Shown here piece by piece: positions 1-8,265 of a DNA stretch of 23,310 bases (position 1 is the stretch's first letter; each line of letters opens with the position of its first letter). A program made the position numbers and the translations under genes. Under the pieces are notes generated by a model, which did not search any database, was not told the DNA's origin, and worked only from the letters and a program-made list of their open reading frames with translations. Source of the stretch: a virus; IMG/VR virus record IMGVR_UViG_3300032223_000900, positions 1-23,310 of that record. The stretch is one strand, 5' to 3'.

Positions 1-528
1 TAACTTATGTCCAAACATTCCTTCAATAGAAAATCCTTGCACTGCACCTGTTTTTACAAACTCATTCCATATTTCATCATTGTTAATCTTCATAGTTCCC
101 ATCCAAGTACCGGCTGGAACATTGATACCATACAATTTAGATTTATCTTTCTCTGCACTTTCCACAATCCAGCTTTCAACCAATGATATATCATCAACAG
201 GTGTAGCATGCTCTAAAGTTACTGAGCTATTGTATTTCTTTTCCAAATACATTTCAGATAACTGCTTTACAGTCTCAGGTGAGAAAAATACATAATAAGG
301 ATTGTTATCACTATCCAATCTTAAAATATTCTTATTTGGAATAAGGATTGGACCTAATACTAATCTTTGTTCAGTATTAACAGTAGCAAACTTAAGAACT
401 TCTTTTTGTTTGCCAAAGTAAACGAAATCCGATTCAATAGCTGGGTCTTTTACTAAAGATATAGCAAAAACCTCATCTACATTCGGGTTATCTATTACTA
501 ATTCAAATAATTGTGGTGTCATATACAT
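1..528 (-). CDS. Prohead serine protease, XkdF/Peptidase S78_2-like (C-terminus cut by window edge)
   Basis: The reading frame is open from an ATG at 528 to base 1 with no stop, giving 176 visible residues. It reads TLEHATPVDD at about 104-113, PAGTWMGTMKI at about 138-148 and GFSIEGMF at about 165-172. That layout, a His in an 'EH' context, then 'GTWM', then a Ser in 'GFSIEG', is characteristic of the XkdF-like phage serine protease family (Peptidase_S78_2). His107 and Ser167 are the likely catalytic pair; a third catalytic residue would lie outside the window. Such proteases cleave scaffold and capsid N-termini during prohead maturation. A second in-frame ATG at 522 is an alternative start; a TTGTTAAAT motif overlaps the first. 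The gene lies downstream of the tape measure instead of beside portal or scaffold, which is unusual. Family call is firm; the role in this phage is inferred. Confidence 0.82.
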   Translation of the reverse strand, partial: MYMTPQLFELVIDNPNVDEVFAISLVKDPAIESDFVYFGKQKEVLKFATVNTEQRLVLGPILIPNKNILRLDSDNNPYYVFFSPETVKQLSEMYLEKKYNSSVTLEHATPVDDISLVESWIVESAEKDKSKLYGINVPAGTWMGTMKINNDEIWNEFVKTGAVQGFSIEGMFGHKL

Positions 529-535
529 TTAACAA
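527..535 (-). promoter_or_regulatory. TTGTTAAAT intergenic motif before the protease gene
   Basis: The minus strand reads AATTGTTAAATG here, and the last ATG is the first possible start of the protease gene. The same 9-mer occurs before five other genes in the window. Function unknown; it could be a promoter element or an mRNA leader signal. Confidence 0.4.
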
Positions 536-551
536 TTTAATTCAATTTTAT

Positions 552-2936
552 CTAACTAACTGAGAAAGTTGCTGCAACATTAGTTTTTCTATCTAATGCC
601 TGTTGTGAAGTAATATCAGAACCAACTACATAAGCTCTAACAGGTTTTCCTGTGGTATTTGCTATTGTAGCTGCTAATTGAGTATTAGCTGATGCTTGTG
701 TATTACCCTGAATAGTAGGTGCTGTTGTAGTAGGTAATGTAGGTAAAGTAGGTTCAGCTACAGGTGCTGCACTACCACCAGCATTTGAAGATGCTATTGC
801 TGTTCCACTTGCCGGCGTACCACTATCAGCTGAATTAATTTGTTGAATTGCTTTAGCTCCTGCCGCAACTGCTCCAGCCACACCTAAGGCTCCACTTACA
901 GTGTTGATAGCCACCCAAGGCATACCAAATGTTAATGGAGAAGATGCCACTGCTTTAGCATTTGCTATACCAGTGTTTACAACTATCTTACCAATTGCTG
1001 CTGCTTGTTCTAATACAACCCCAGCGATAGCAATTTTCTTATTTTTACCTGCTAATTGTTGTAATAAAGAACCAAATCCAGCAACTATTTCCCATTCTGC
1101 ATTTGCAATCTGAGCTCTAGCTTCTTTTTCAGCCATTGCAATTGCAATTCTTTGTTTAGAAGCGTCTTGAGTAATCTTTGTTCTTTGTGCTTCGGTTAAA
1201 TTGGTTGCAGATAATTCAATTTTAGTTTTTTCATCCAATAATTGTAATTGTTTCTCATAAGTTACTCCAATTGCATCAGTTTGATTTTGTAAATCTAATA
1301 ATTGTTCATCAGTTTGTTCTTTAGCTAATGCTAATCTTTCATCACCAGCTTTAATTCTGATTTGTTGTCTTTGTGCTTCAGTTAATTGTTCATTACTTAA
1401 CTCTAATTGTTCTTTTTCGTTAATTAATGCTAATCTATCATCCCAATTATCTTTCTCATGCGTAGCTAATACATGCGCATTGTTATCTATTTCTAATATT
1501 CTATTATCAACTGCTTCTTTTTCTATCTTAGCTCTTTCAGCAATTGCATCAGTTTGTATTTTAGTTCTTTCTTTTTCAGTTAAATAAGCATTTGAAAGTA
1601 ATAATTGTTCCTTATCGTTTACAATTTGTATTCTCTTATCGTAAGCATCTTTAGATTTAACTTCTAATGTTTTAGCTTCTTGGTCTAATAATGCAACTCT
1701 ATCATCAATACCTTTTTGAGCTTCATCTTTTTTCTTCTTTAAATCTTCTTCTGCTTTCTTTTTAGCTGCTTCATCAAACTTGTCATTAATCTTTTTAATT
1801 TCATTTTGATATCCAAGTTCCAAATCCGTAAAATCTTTAATACCTGCTTTCTGAAGTATCTTTTTATCCTCATCGTGCTTTTGTTTTGCTTTTAATAATG
1901 CCGCTTCTCTTTCATCTAACTTTTGTAATGCAATCTCTGCTAATACTTTCTCAGCAGCTTCTGCATTCTTTTTAGCTTCCTCACCTCTTTTCTTAGCTGC
2001 TTCTTTTTCTTTTTCAGTCATTCTTTTAGAACCTTCATCAAAAGCATGTTCACCTGATTTAAATCCATGAGTTACAGCTCCTACTACACCTTTACCAATA
2101 TCAGTTCCAGCTTTTTTAGCATTATCTACAAATGAATTAAATCCAGTTGTGATTGCTGTACCGGCTTGAGTTACACCTTCTTTAATTAAACTTAAATCAA
2201 ATGTGAATACTCCTTTAAGTACTTTACCAGCTGCTCCTGCAATATTAATTAAAGTTTTAAATCCATTTACAACATTACCAACAATAAATTCAGTTAATCC
2301 TTTAGCTACTGCAAATACTGATTCAAATGTTGCTACCAATACACCCATTGTTACTGATAATGCATTCATTACATCTTTTGATTTCAACATTGCTGTAATG
2401 AAATCAGCAAACTTCATAGCAATTGGCTCAATAACAGCAAACAACGCATTCATTATTTTTTCAAATGCTTCTGTAATAGCTGCTAATTTCTTTTGTCCTT
2501 CCTCAGTTCTACTTAAACTTTCTTTAAATGCAAGGAATGCTGATACAATTAATGCAATTACACCTAATGCAACATAGATTGATTTACCAAATACTTCTAC
2601 AGACTCTTTCGCATCTTTAAGAGTTTTACCTACTAATCCAATTGGACCAGGCAATTCAGCTAATTTATCAGTTGTATTTTTAGCTTCAAACGCAACTTTC
2701 TTTTGTTGTATTTGTAATTCTTTTAAATGCTCTGATAATTTACGGAACTCGTCAGTATTATCTTTACCTTTATCAGCCAAAGATTGTAATTGGACTGTAG
2801 TTTCTCTAATTTGTCTTCTTAGTGACAAGAATTTCTTATCACCATCTTCAACAGTCTGATTTAATTCTTTAACTTGGTCTTCACCTTTTACTTGCGTATC
2901 TATAATCGCTGTATAGGTGGTAGTATTATCGGCCAT
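552..2936 (-). CDS. Tail tape measure protein, 794 aa
   Basis: This protein would span the tail tube lumen and set tail length. The N-terminal ~95 residues are charged and helical. Hydrophobic segments follow at about 118-137 and 195-240, then a long Lys/Glu/Ala-rich coiled coil at about 300-610, an Ala/Gly hydrophobic stretch at 635-700, a Pro/Thr-rich linker at 725-745, and a C-terminus with PVRAYVVGSDITSQQALDR at 765-783 of a type I recall from Bacteroidota phage tail proteins. Within the coiled coil are three degenerate repeats of about 62-66 residues (from about 435, 501 and 563), each with a core like LxLInEKxxLELSxxxLTEaqR. It is the second-longest gene, follows the baseplate genes and overlaps the small ORF before it by 11 bases. 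At about 1.5 Å per residue it would fit a tail near 120 nm, which is an estimate only. Confidence 0.9.
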   Translation of the reverse strand: MADNTTTYTAIIDTQVKGEDQVKELNQTVEDGDKKFLSLRRQIRETTVQLQSLADKGKDNTDEFRKLSEHLKELQIQQKKVAFEAKNTTDKLAELPGPIGLVGKTLKDAKESVEVFGKSIYVALGVIALIVSAFLAFKESLSRTEEGQKKLAAITEAFEKIMNALFAVIEPIAMKFADFITAMLKSKDVMNALSVTMGVLVATFESVFAVAKGLTEFIVGNVVNGFKTLINIAGAAGKVLKGVFTFDLSLIKEGVTQAGTAITTGFNSFVDNAKKAGTDIGKGVVGAVTHGFKSGEHAFDEGSKRMTEKEKEAAKKRGEEAKKNAEAAEKVLAEIALQKLDEREAALLKAKQKHDEDKKILQKAGIKDFTDLELGYQNEIKKINDKFDEAAKKKAEEDLKKKKDEAQKGIDDRVALLDQEAKTLEVKSKDAYDKRIQIVNDKEQLLLSNAYLTEKERTKIQTDAIAERAKIEKEAVDNRILEIDNNAHVLATHEKDNWDDRLALINEKEQLELSNEQLTEAQRQQIRIKAGDERLALAKEQTDEQLLDLQNQTDAIGVTYEKQLQLLDEKTKIELSATNLTEAQRTKITQDASKQRIAIAMAEKEARAQIANAEWEIVAGFGSLLQQLAGKNKKIAIAGVVLEQAAAIGKIVVNTGIANAKAVASSPLTFGMPWVAINTVSGALGVAGAVAAGAKAIQQINSADSGTPASGTAIASSNAGGSAAPVAEPTLPTLPTTTAPTIQGNTQASANTQLAATIANTTGKPVRAYVVGSDITSQQALDRKTNVAATFSVS

Positions 2937-3072
2937 ACCAAATGCGTTTTAATTGTTGTTTAAGTTGTATCCAGTTATAAGGAATTGAATATTTTCCTTT
3001 AGCTGTATCTACTCTACGTGAAACTCCATAGTATTCATCTTTTTGTAAAATATCTATTATATCTTTTATCAT
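2926..3072 (-). CDS. Small hypothetical protein, 48 aa, overlapping the tape measure start
   Basis: An ATG at 3072 opens a 48-residue frame beginning MIKDIIDILQKDEYYG and ending LKRIWYGR before a TAA at 2926-2928. It fills what would otherwise be a gap of over 140 bases in a genome with almost no gaps. It starts six bases after the preceding stop and overlaps the tape measure start by 11 bases, which is typical of translational coupling. Its start context, AAAAAAATATG, matches the A/T-rich style of neighbouring genes. The product is basic and aromatic-rich (pI likely high) with no membrane segment or motif I recognise. Position directly before the tape measure is where some siphoviruses encode tail assembly chaperones, but nothing in the sequence proves that here. 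Confidence 0.6.
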   Translation of the reverse strand: MIKDIIDILQKDEYYGVSRRVDTAKGKYSIPYNWIQLKQQLKRIWYGR

Positions 3073-3078
3073 ATTTTT

Positions 3079-3579
3079 TTATTTAACAGTGTATGCTCCA
3101 GGTAATATTGGTCCTAATAACTGAATTGTACATTCGCCTGTGTTTAAATTATAATTGTTTATTGCTCTTAAATGATAATGGTTTCCTCTAAATTCTACAA
3201 TATCATTCAATGCCATCAAATGATAATCAGCCAATGGTATAATTGCAGAAGCATCCAATAATCTTGTTTTTGGATTATATAACAATTCTACATAATTTTG
3301 CCAATAGTTTGTATATAATGAATTGTCTGGAGTATCTCCATAAGGTGCTAATTCATTATTAAACAATAAAGATAGTGAAGAAGTTGTAGTATTTGCTCCT
3401 GAATAGTTATCAAAATAAGGAAATCTATTTTGTAACTGAGGAACACTACCACTTTGTATATAATAATTTTCACAATCTTTAGTTCCATTATAGAATAAGA
3501 TACGAGGTTGAACTCTAGCCGGTCTATAATCTATTGAAGAAACATAAGTTGGAATGTATATTTTTTGTTTTTGTGCCAT
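3079..3579 (-). CDS. Tail/baseplate-associated protein, 166 aa
   Basis: I recognise a pattern seen in baseplate or tail-tip proteins of Bacteroidota phages, not a named enzyme: VQPRILFYNG near residue 23, RFPYFDNYSG near 52, a YWQNYVELLYNPKTRLL segment near 88, then LNDIVEFRGNHYHL near 124. These look like the C-terminal portion of a larger baseplate protein. The preceding gene (677 aa) carries what looks like the N-terminal portion and ends 10 bases before this start, in a different frame. The pair may therefore be a naturally split baseplate protein. No signal peptide or membrane segment is visible. The start is an ATG in an A/T-rich leader. Structural role is likely from context; the precise position in the tail is unknown. 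Confidence 0.6.
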   Translation of the reverse strand: MAQKQKIYIPTYVSSIDYRPARVQPRILFYNGTKDCENYYIQSGSVPQLQNRFPYFDNYSGANTTTSSLSLLFNNELAPYGDTPDNSLYTNYWQNYVELLYNPKTRLLDASAIIPLADYHLMALNDIVEFRGNHYHLRAINNYNLNTGECTIQLLGPILPGAYTVK

Positions 3580-3589
3580 AGTTTAAATT

Positions 3590-5623
3590 TTATACGCAAT
3601 AAGGACAACGATATGGTGTGCCACCATTTACAATTCCTAATGTGTTTATTGACCAAATATCACAACTATTATCATTATCAATTAAATAATTGTATCCAAT
3701 AACAGGATTATTACCATAAGCATCAAAATATAATACAGCTGATGGTTCTAATACTCCAGTTGATGAGAATAATTCATATGGTCCTTGTTGATAAGAACAT
3801 GCAGTTAAAGGAGCTCCACTATAATAAGATAAATAATAGTTAGTTCCAATAGATGTTGCAATTGGTCCACCACTTTGTGCAGAACCGGATACACCTGTTC
3901 CATTTAAATAAATTAATGGAGATGATGAGAATGTAGTTTTAACATCAAAGTTTCCTTGCGAAAAGAAATTTTGTGTATCTACATAATATACTTTACCAAA
4001 TTCTCTATTAATTCCTTTATAAAATTGTTGAGATACATAATCATTATCTAATGTATCAGCAAAAGTTAAAGTATTAACAGCTAAGTTATTTGTAGGAGTT
4101 ACTGAAATTTTATCATTCAAATTAATATATTTGTTAAAATCCCATGTAGTTCCTTTATTATACCATGTATTAAATGGTTCAACAATAAACTCATTAATCT
4201 TTGTTTTAGATGGATATATTACTAAATTAAATTTCTTTTGAATAGCTGTAATAAATTCAATTTGTTTAATACCTCTAGTTCCATATGGTAAATTTCCACC
4301 AACATTCATCACAAATCCTTCACCAACATTACCAGCTTTAATAATTTCTAAATAAGAACTTAATTGTCCACCTTTATCTATTGTTAATTTAAAATTACTT
4401 CCACCATTATTATTGTAAGTTATTCCAAATTTATAACTACCTGATGGTAAATAATCAGTTGAACCTTGCTGAACTAATGTATATGTTTTAGTACCTGTTG
4501 CATTACCTTGCGATAAATTATATGCTCTAATTCCATTCATATAATCATTAAATGAAGTTAATGGTACTGAACTAATTACACTATTTGAATAACCATCTAA
4601 TACATCAAAATTAAATGTAGGTTCACCATATCCAGCTCCTGATTTACTTACTTCAAATTGTAATTGAAAATTATAAGTTAAACGAGATGGAAAATCTAAA
4701 TGATAAACTAAATCAGAATCAAAATTTCCGTAAGGATTACTTTGTATATTATTCCAAGGTAAAGATTTAGCAACACCAGCAGTTAATACTGTATCAGTAC
4801 TTCCACTAACCGGAGATATTTTACCTAAACCATATGCTTCCAAATCAATTGATTGAGATGGATTTTCAAATGAGCCTGAAAATATAGGATATCTTAATTG
4901 GTTATTAGCAACTAAATAAACAGTATCTAACCAGCTTTGTTGCCAAAATGAAGAACTATATGTAAATCCATATTGATTAAATATAGCATCCCATACATTT
5001 TTTATTTTAACTGCCGGCTTGTAATCTTGTACATATAATCCGCCTGATGGAGAATTAATTCCTAATAGGGGTTGGTCAGGCGTATATTGTAATTTTTGTC
5101 CATATTCACAAAAAGGATATACAACACTTCCACTAAATAATTGTAAATCCCAACTTGATGTAATATTATTAAATGAAGCTGTGTGATTTAAATAACTTAA
5201 TGAACTTGTCATATCAGTTAAGAAAGTTCTATTTGTTTCTCTTGCAAATGAAGATAAAGCTCCATAAATTGAAACTTCATAACTATCCACAAACTTATTT
5301 TGATAAAGATTAACTTTATTTAATTGAAGATAACCTTGAGAAAGATAAATACCACCATATGAAATATAGCAAGGAACTTTTATGTTTGTTGCAAAAAGAT
5401 ATGGATTAGCAACTGAAATATCATAAACATGCTCAAAGAAAGCATTGTTTTTTTTAGTACCAGGCAAAGTTAATTGCTTAGTATATTCAGCCGGCAATGT
5501 TCCCAAATCAAACAATTGAGTTGAGTTGTTAGATAGCGTTATAATTTCATCTTGATATAAATCTAAAATTTGTCCATTTGCTACTAACTGGTACTTTATT
5601 CCCTGTGTTGATATAACTCCCAT
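3590..5623 (-). CDS. Large tail-tip/baseplate protein, 677 aa
   Basis: The N-terminus contains ILDLYQDEIITLSNNS and then LPAEYTKQLTLPGTKKNN (about 45-62), a module I associate with baseplate or distal-tail proteins of Bacteroidota phages. The middle is beta-rich, with many Tyr, Asn, Ser and Gly residues. From about residue 584 the character changes to a short Cys-containing module: an ACSYQQGPYELFSS segment near 608, LYFDAYGNNPVIGYNYL near 632, and a terminal RCPYCV with a CPYC pair. This tail resembles small C-terminal modules that I recall in other structural proteins from Bacteroidota phages. The ATG at 5623 is preceded by TATAAT, and the upstream gene stops one base before it. A single long beta-rich protein just before the tape measure fits a baseplate hub or distal tail role, but no catalytic motif is visible. 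Confidence 0.68.
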   Translation of the reverse strand: MGVISTQGIKYQLVANGQILDLYQDEIITLSNNSTQLFDLGTLPAEYTKQLTLPGTKKNNAFFEHVYDISVANPYLFATNIKVPCYISYGGIYLSQGYLQLNKVNLYQNKFVDSYEVSIYGALSSFARETNRTFLTDMTSSLSYLNHTASFNNITSSWDLQLFSGSVVYPFCEYGQKLQYTPDQPLLGINSPSGGLYVQDYKPAVKIKNVWDAIFNQYGFTYSSSFWQQSWLDTVYLVANNQLRYPIFSGSFENPSQSIDLEAYGLGKISPVSGSTDTVLTAGVAKSLPWNNIQSNPYGNFDSDLVYHLDFPSRLTYNFQLQFEVSKSGAGYGEPTFNFDVLDGYSNSVISSVPLTSFNDYMNGIRAYNLSQGNATGTKTYTLVQQGSTDYLPSGSYKFGITYNNNGGSNFKLTIDKGGQLSSYLEIIKAGNVGEGFVMNVGGNLPYGTRGIKQIEFITAIQKKFNLVIYPSKTKINEFIVEPFNTWYNKGTTWDFNKYINLNDKISVTPTNNLAVNTLTFADTLDNDYVSQQFYKGINREFGKVYYVDTQNFFSQGNFDVKTTFSSSPLIYLNGTGVSGSAQSGGPIATSIGTNYYLSYYSGAPLTACSYQQGPYELFSSTGVLEPSAVLYFDAYGNNPVIGYNYLIDNDNSCDIWSINTLGIVNGGTPYRCPYCV

Positions 5624-5624
5624 A

Positions 5625-6803
5625 TTATATTATTAATTTGTATCCTTGTCCGTAATTAAAGTTAAAGCTGTATTGAATTAATTTATCTACAACATTAGTC
5701 TTAAACTGAACAGAATTGGTATCTATGGTGATAGGCGTTAGAATGTCACCACTTTCTGTAGTTACATAGTATATTTCATCACTTACCATTAATTGCTTCA
5801 GGATATCGTTATAATTCTCAGGAATCCAAAATGTATTTACTAACATTTGTTGGTTAGAATCTACTAAATAATTTAGATTTTGAGAATCATAATTGTTGTA
5901 TGATAATGTTGAACCATCCCAACTTCCAATTTGTGGCTGATAAGTTCTTTTAGTTGTTTTAAAAGTTTTCTTATTAACCATATAAAAGTTAAAGTAATCA
6001 AATTGTCCGTATCTATTTTTCCATTTAATTCTAACATTAGGATACTTTTGTAAACATGCAAATTCATATCTTAAAGGAGCTCCTAATGGTGTTAAAGAGT
6101 TATATGCTTGAATAGTGTACCATTGTACATTACCAGCAAAAGGAAAATCAGTTGATGTAGGGAAAGCTGGTACTTGCTGAATCTGACCTGATGTTGCTGA
6201 ACTACCACTTAAGTTAATTACTGCAGTTCCTAAATCAGATGTATATTTGATTGCTGTTGGTGTTGTTGTACCTACATTTTGTGTATAACATCCCACAGTA
6301 CCAAAGTTATCTGGAAAGAATGATTGCGTAGTAGGTCCATCAGTCATTAATGGCCAGAATGGAGATTTACTATATATCGGTCCATTAATTGCTTCTTGGA
6401 ATATAGCATATCCATCTAAAGCATTATATGTAGAAGATACTACATTTGAACCTGAAACATATGTTATTGTTCCAGTATCAATACTTTGAGAAGCCCATTG
6501 CCAATACGCAGTAGATTTAAAAAACTCTACATTTGATGGATTTGTTTGTCTTAAATCCGTTAAAGTAGAATTAATAATCTTAGATACATCAAAGATACCG
6601 ACATGAGATTGGTTAGGATATTTTACCAATGTATAGGTATTACCTGAACCAGATGCGTTTGCTGCACCATTCCAATAGTTTAAATTAAGAACATATTGAA
6701 AAGATGAGGAATATATTACACCACTACTTTCAGATACTGTAAACACAATTGGTGATTGTGCTAACGATGCTATTGCTGGTGTTTGAGTTATTGAAAGAGA
6801 CAT
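5625..6803 (-). CDS. Tail structural protein (distal tail-like), 392 aa
   Basis: A Ser/Thr/Asn/Tyr-rich, mostly beta protein with no membrane segment or enzymatic motif. The segment RIKWKNRYGQFDYFNFYM around residues 260-280 resembles a conserved W-x-N-x-x-G-x-[FD]-x-[YF] block that I associate with tail proteins of Bacteroidota phages. The N-terminus begins with short hydrophobic strands (SITQTPAIASLAQSPIVFTV), perhaps an Ig-like or distal-tail fold. It lies between the tail-completion genes and the large baseplate gene, with a one-base gap to the latter. Its start codon is buried in a perfect 10-bp inverted repeat that could restrict translation initiation. A distal tail or tail-tip adaptor is the best contextual guess; no homology search was possible. 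Confidence 0.6.
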   Translation of the reverse strand: MSLSITQTPAIASLAQSPIVFTVSESSGVIYSSSFQYVLNLNYWNGAANASGSGNTYTLVKYPNQSHVGIFDVSKIINSTLTDLRQTNPSNVEFFKSTAYWQWASQSIDTGTITYVSGSNVVSSTYNALDGYAIFQEAINGPIYSKSPFWPLMTDGPTTQSFFPDNFGTVGCYTQNVGTTTPTAIKYTSDLGTAVINLSGSSATSGQIQQVPAFPTSTDFPFAGNVQWYTIQAYNSLTPLGAPLRYEFACLQKYPNVRIKWKNRYGQFDYFNFYMVNKKTFKTTKRTYQPQIGSWDGSTLSYNNYDSQNLNYLVDSNQQMLVNTFWIPENYNDILKQLMVSDEIYYVTTESGDILTPITIDTNSVQFKTNVVDKLIQYSFNFNYGQGYKLII

Positions 6804-6828
6804 TGTTAAATCTTTCTAATTTAACAAT
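6802..6828 (-). promoter_or_regulatory. Inverted repeat over the start codon of the 392-aa tail gene
   Basis: Two perfect 10-base arms, ATTGTTAAAT at 6802-6811 and ATTTAACAAT at 6819-6828, flank a 7-base loop. In the minus-strand mRNA the second arm ends inside the ATG of the 392-aa gene, so folding would hide the start. All pairs except two are A-U, so the hairpin would be weak and perhaps dynamic. The upstream arm is one of the six TTGTTAAAT motif copies in the window. It may equally be a DNA site for a dimeric protein. Confidence 0.5.
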
Positions 6829-6834
6829 TTGAGA

Positions 6835-7227
6835 TTATATTGTATTGGTTGAACCTACCTTTTGAAAAGATACATTTAATTGTACCATTTGATTTTGTAC
6901 AACAGTATCTACCGCCTGACCCATATATTCTTCAATTGATTTTCTAAATTGTGGGTCATTAGCTGCGTATTCTGCAAATGGTCTTTTAACCATAAAGCGT
7001 GTACCATTTTCCACAAATTTACCATATGTAGCGCCGGGAGGAGAATAAACTAAATTTAAAGAATGTCTATTATTTTCATCCTTTCCAATCATATTTTCTG
7101 CAGTATTGTAATTTCCTACAGTATTATAAAGATTACCTGTTTTATAAGCAGGTCTCCAAGGCCCATTAACCATATAAGTTTGAGCTAGTGTTTTATATTG
7201 TCCAGCTAAATCTTTTAAGGTTTTCAT
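6835..7227 (-). CDS. HK97 gp10-like tail completion/neck protein, 130 aa
   Basis: The segment TYGKFVENGTRFMVKRPFAEYAA (68-89, broken here as YGKFVENGTR then KRPFAEYAA) is the hallmark of HK97 gp10-like proteins: a 'y.y.vE.GT' strand, a short loop, then 'RPF' before the final helix. Members of this family sit at the head-tail or tail-completion interface of long-tailed phages. Length is typical for the family. The start ATG shares one base with the stop of the preceding gene, so the two are probably translationally coupled. Neighbours on the upstream side are the portal, a connector-like protein and a tail-terminator candidate, which supports the role. Confidence 0.72.
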   Translation of the reverse strand: MKTLKDLAGQYKTLAQTYMVNGPWRPAYKTGNLYNTVGNYNTAENMIGKDENNRHSLNLVYSPPGATYGKFVENGTRFMVKRPFAEYAANDPQFRKSIEEYMGQAVDTVVQNQMVQLNVSFQKVGSTNTI

Positions 7228-7742
7228 TATGGTAATAAGTTATATAGACATCTTGGTCTATCGTTGTGTGTAATTAATTCAAATGTAGCTACCCATCCAG
7301 CTAATCCGTTTTCAAAATTATCTTTAAATGCGGTCAATCTAATTGCTGAAAATAAATCAAATGATTGTACTGAATATTGTGTATAAGATAATAAATCATT
7401 CATAATAGCCAATGTGTTAGCATGAATATCAGTAGTATCATCAGTTCCTAAAAATGGTACTGTTAATTTATTTTCTTTACCAACTGATTCATTATTTTTT
7501 AATTTCATCTTATCTGCAATAGTTAATGTACAAACATATACAGTTTTACTATCTTCAAATCTCGCATCACTAATGTCTATATTTCCTAATGGATAATAAG
7601 GATATTCAATATTATCTACTTTGTATATATCACCCATACTAACTTGAGCAATAGATGGATGATTTGACATTATTGTTTTAAAATAATTTAATACATTGTA
7701 ATAGAGAGTATAATTGGTCTGCTGGTTATTTACTACCGCCAT
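7227..7742 (-). CDS. Tail terminator/completion candidate, 171 aa
   Basis: A soluble mixed alpha/beta protein. It starts with a helix (YTLYYNVLNYFKTIM), continues with strands, and ends with DNFENGLAGWVATFELITH followed by NDRPRC. The '...L.gw...f.l......C' ending is a pattern I associate with tail-completion or minor tail proteins of Bacteroidota phages. It lies between a connector-like gene and the HK97 gp10-like gene, the usual position for a tail terminator, which caps the tube and joins it to the head. The gap from the gene before is three bases and the overlap with the next is one base. Assignment depends mostly on gene order and size. Confidence 0.55.
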   Translation of the reverse strand: MAVVNNQQTNYTLYYNVLNYFKTIMSNHPSIAQVSMGDIYKVDNIEYPYYPLGNIDISDARFEDSKTVYVCTLTIADKMKLKNNESVGKENKLTVPFLGTDDTTDIHANTLAIMNDLLSYTQYSVQSFDLFSAIRLTAFKDNFENGLAGWVATFELITHNDRPRCLYNLLP

Positions 7743-7745
7743 ATT

Positions 7746-8264
7746 TTATAGATTTATGCCACCGAAGTAAGCGTTACCCATATCAGGATAAACCTCAGTT
7801 TGATTACCTACTGATTGTAAGTATTCTGGGATAAATCGTGAATATGATAAAAGATAATTTTGAGTTCTAGTATTATACCAATCTGCATTTTGTCTAGCTT
7901 TACCTTCTAAATAATCAATCTCATTTTGTAATGGAGATTTTTTAGTTTGTCCACCATGTATAGAAGGTCCTTCGTTTTTAAATTGAATAGATGAGAATGG
8001 TAAATATTCACATACTGAATACCAAATTAGGGTTGGTTTAACATGGTCTTCCATTAAATCTTTATAATATCCAGTAAAAGGAGTTCCTGCTATAATTTGA
8101 GCTTGTAATTTATAAAACAATACAGTACCTAATACATTTAGTATATATTTGTCCTGTGCAGTTCTTACAAAGTTTAATAATCTATCTGAATCAATTGCTC
8201 CTTGAAGTGGAGTATTTTTAATTATATCGTTTCTTGTTATGAATAAAGCGTATGGGGTACTCAT
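7746..8264 (-). CDS. Head-tail connector (adaptor)-like protein, 172 aa
   Basis: A mainly helical protein directly after the portal gene, the normal site of the head-completion adaptor. The N-terminus reads LFITRNDIIKNTPLQGAID, followed by a helix RLLNFVRTAQDKYILNVLG at about 29-47. This combination resembles the DUF6712-type proteins I recall in Bacteroidota phages, proposed to be connectors. A second helical block (YYKDLMEDHVKPTLIWYSVC) and a Tyr-rich C-terminus follow. The stop lies three bases before the next gene, and the start lies one base after the portal stop. Domain identity is from memory of the pattern, not a search. Confidence 0.6.
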   Translation of the reverse strand: MSTPYALFITRNDIIKNTPLQGAIDSDRLLNFVRTAQDKYILNVLGTVLFYKLQAQIIAGTPFTGYYKDLMEDHVKPTLIWYSVCEYLPFSSIQFKNEGPSIHGGQTKKSPLQNEIDYLEGKARQNADWYNTRTQNYLLSYSRFIPEYLQSVGNQTEVYPDMGNAYFGGINL

Positions 8265-8265
8265 C

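Noticed and set aside
80-295. Plus-strand 71-codon frame at the left end
   Set aside because: It lies wholly opposite the protease gene, which has clear family motifs on the minus strand.
5873-6067. 64-codon minus-strand frame inside the 392-aa tail gene
   Set aside because: Out-of-frame shadow of the larger gene with no start context of its own.
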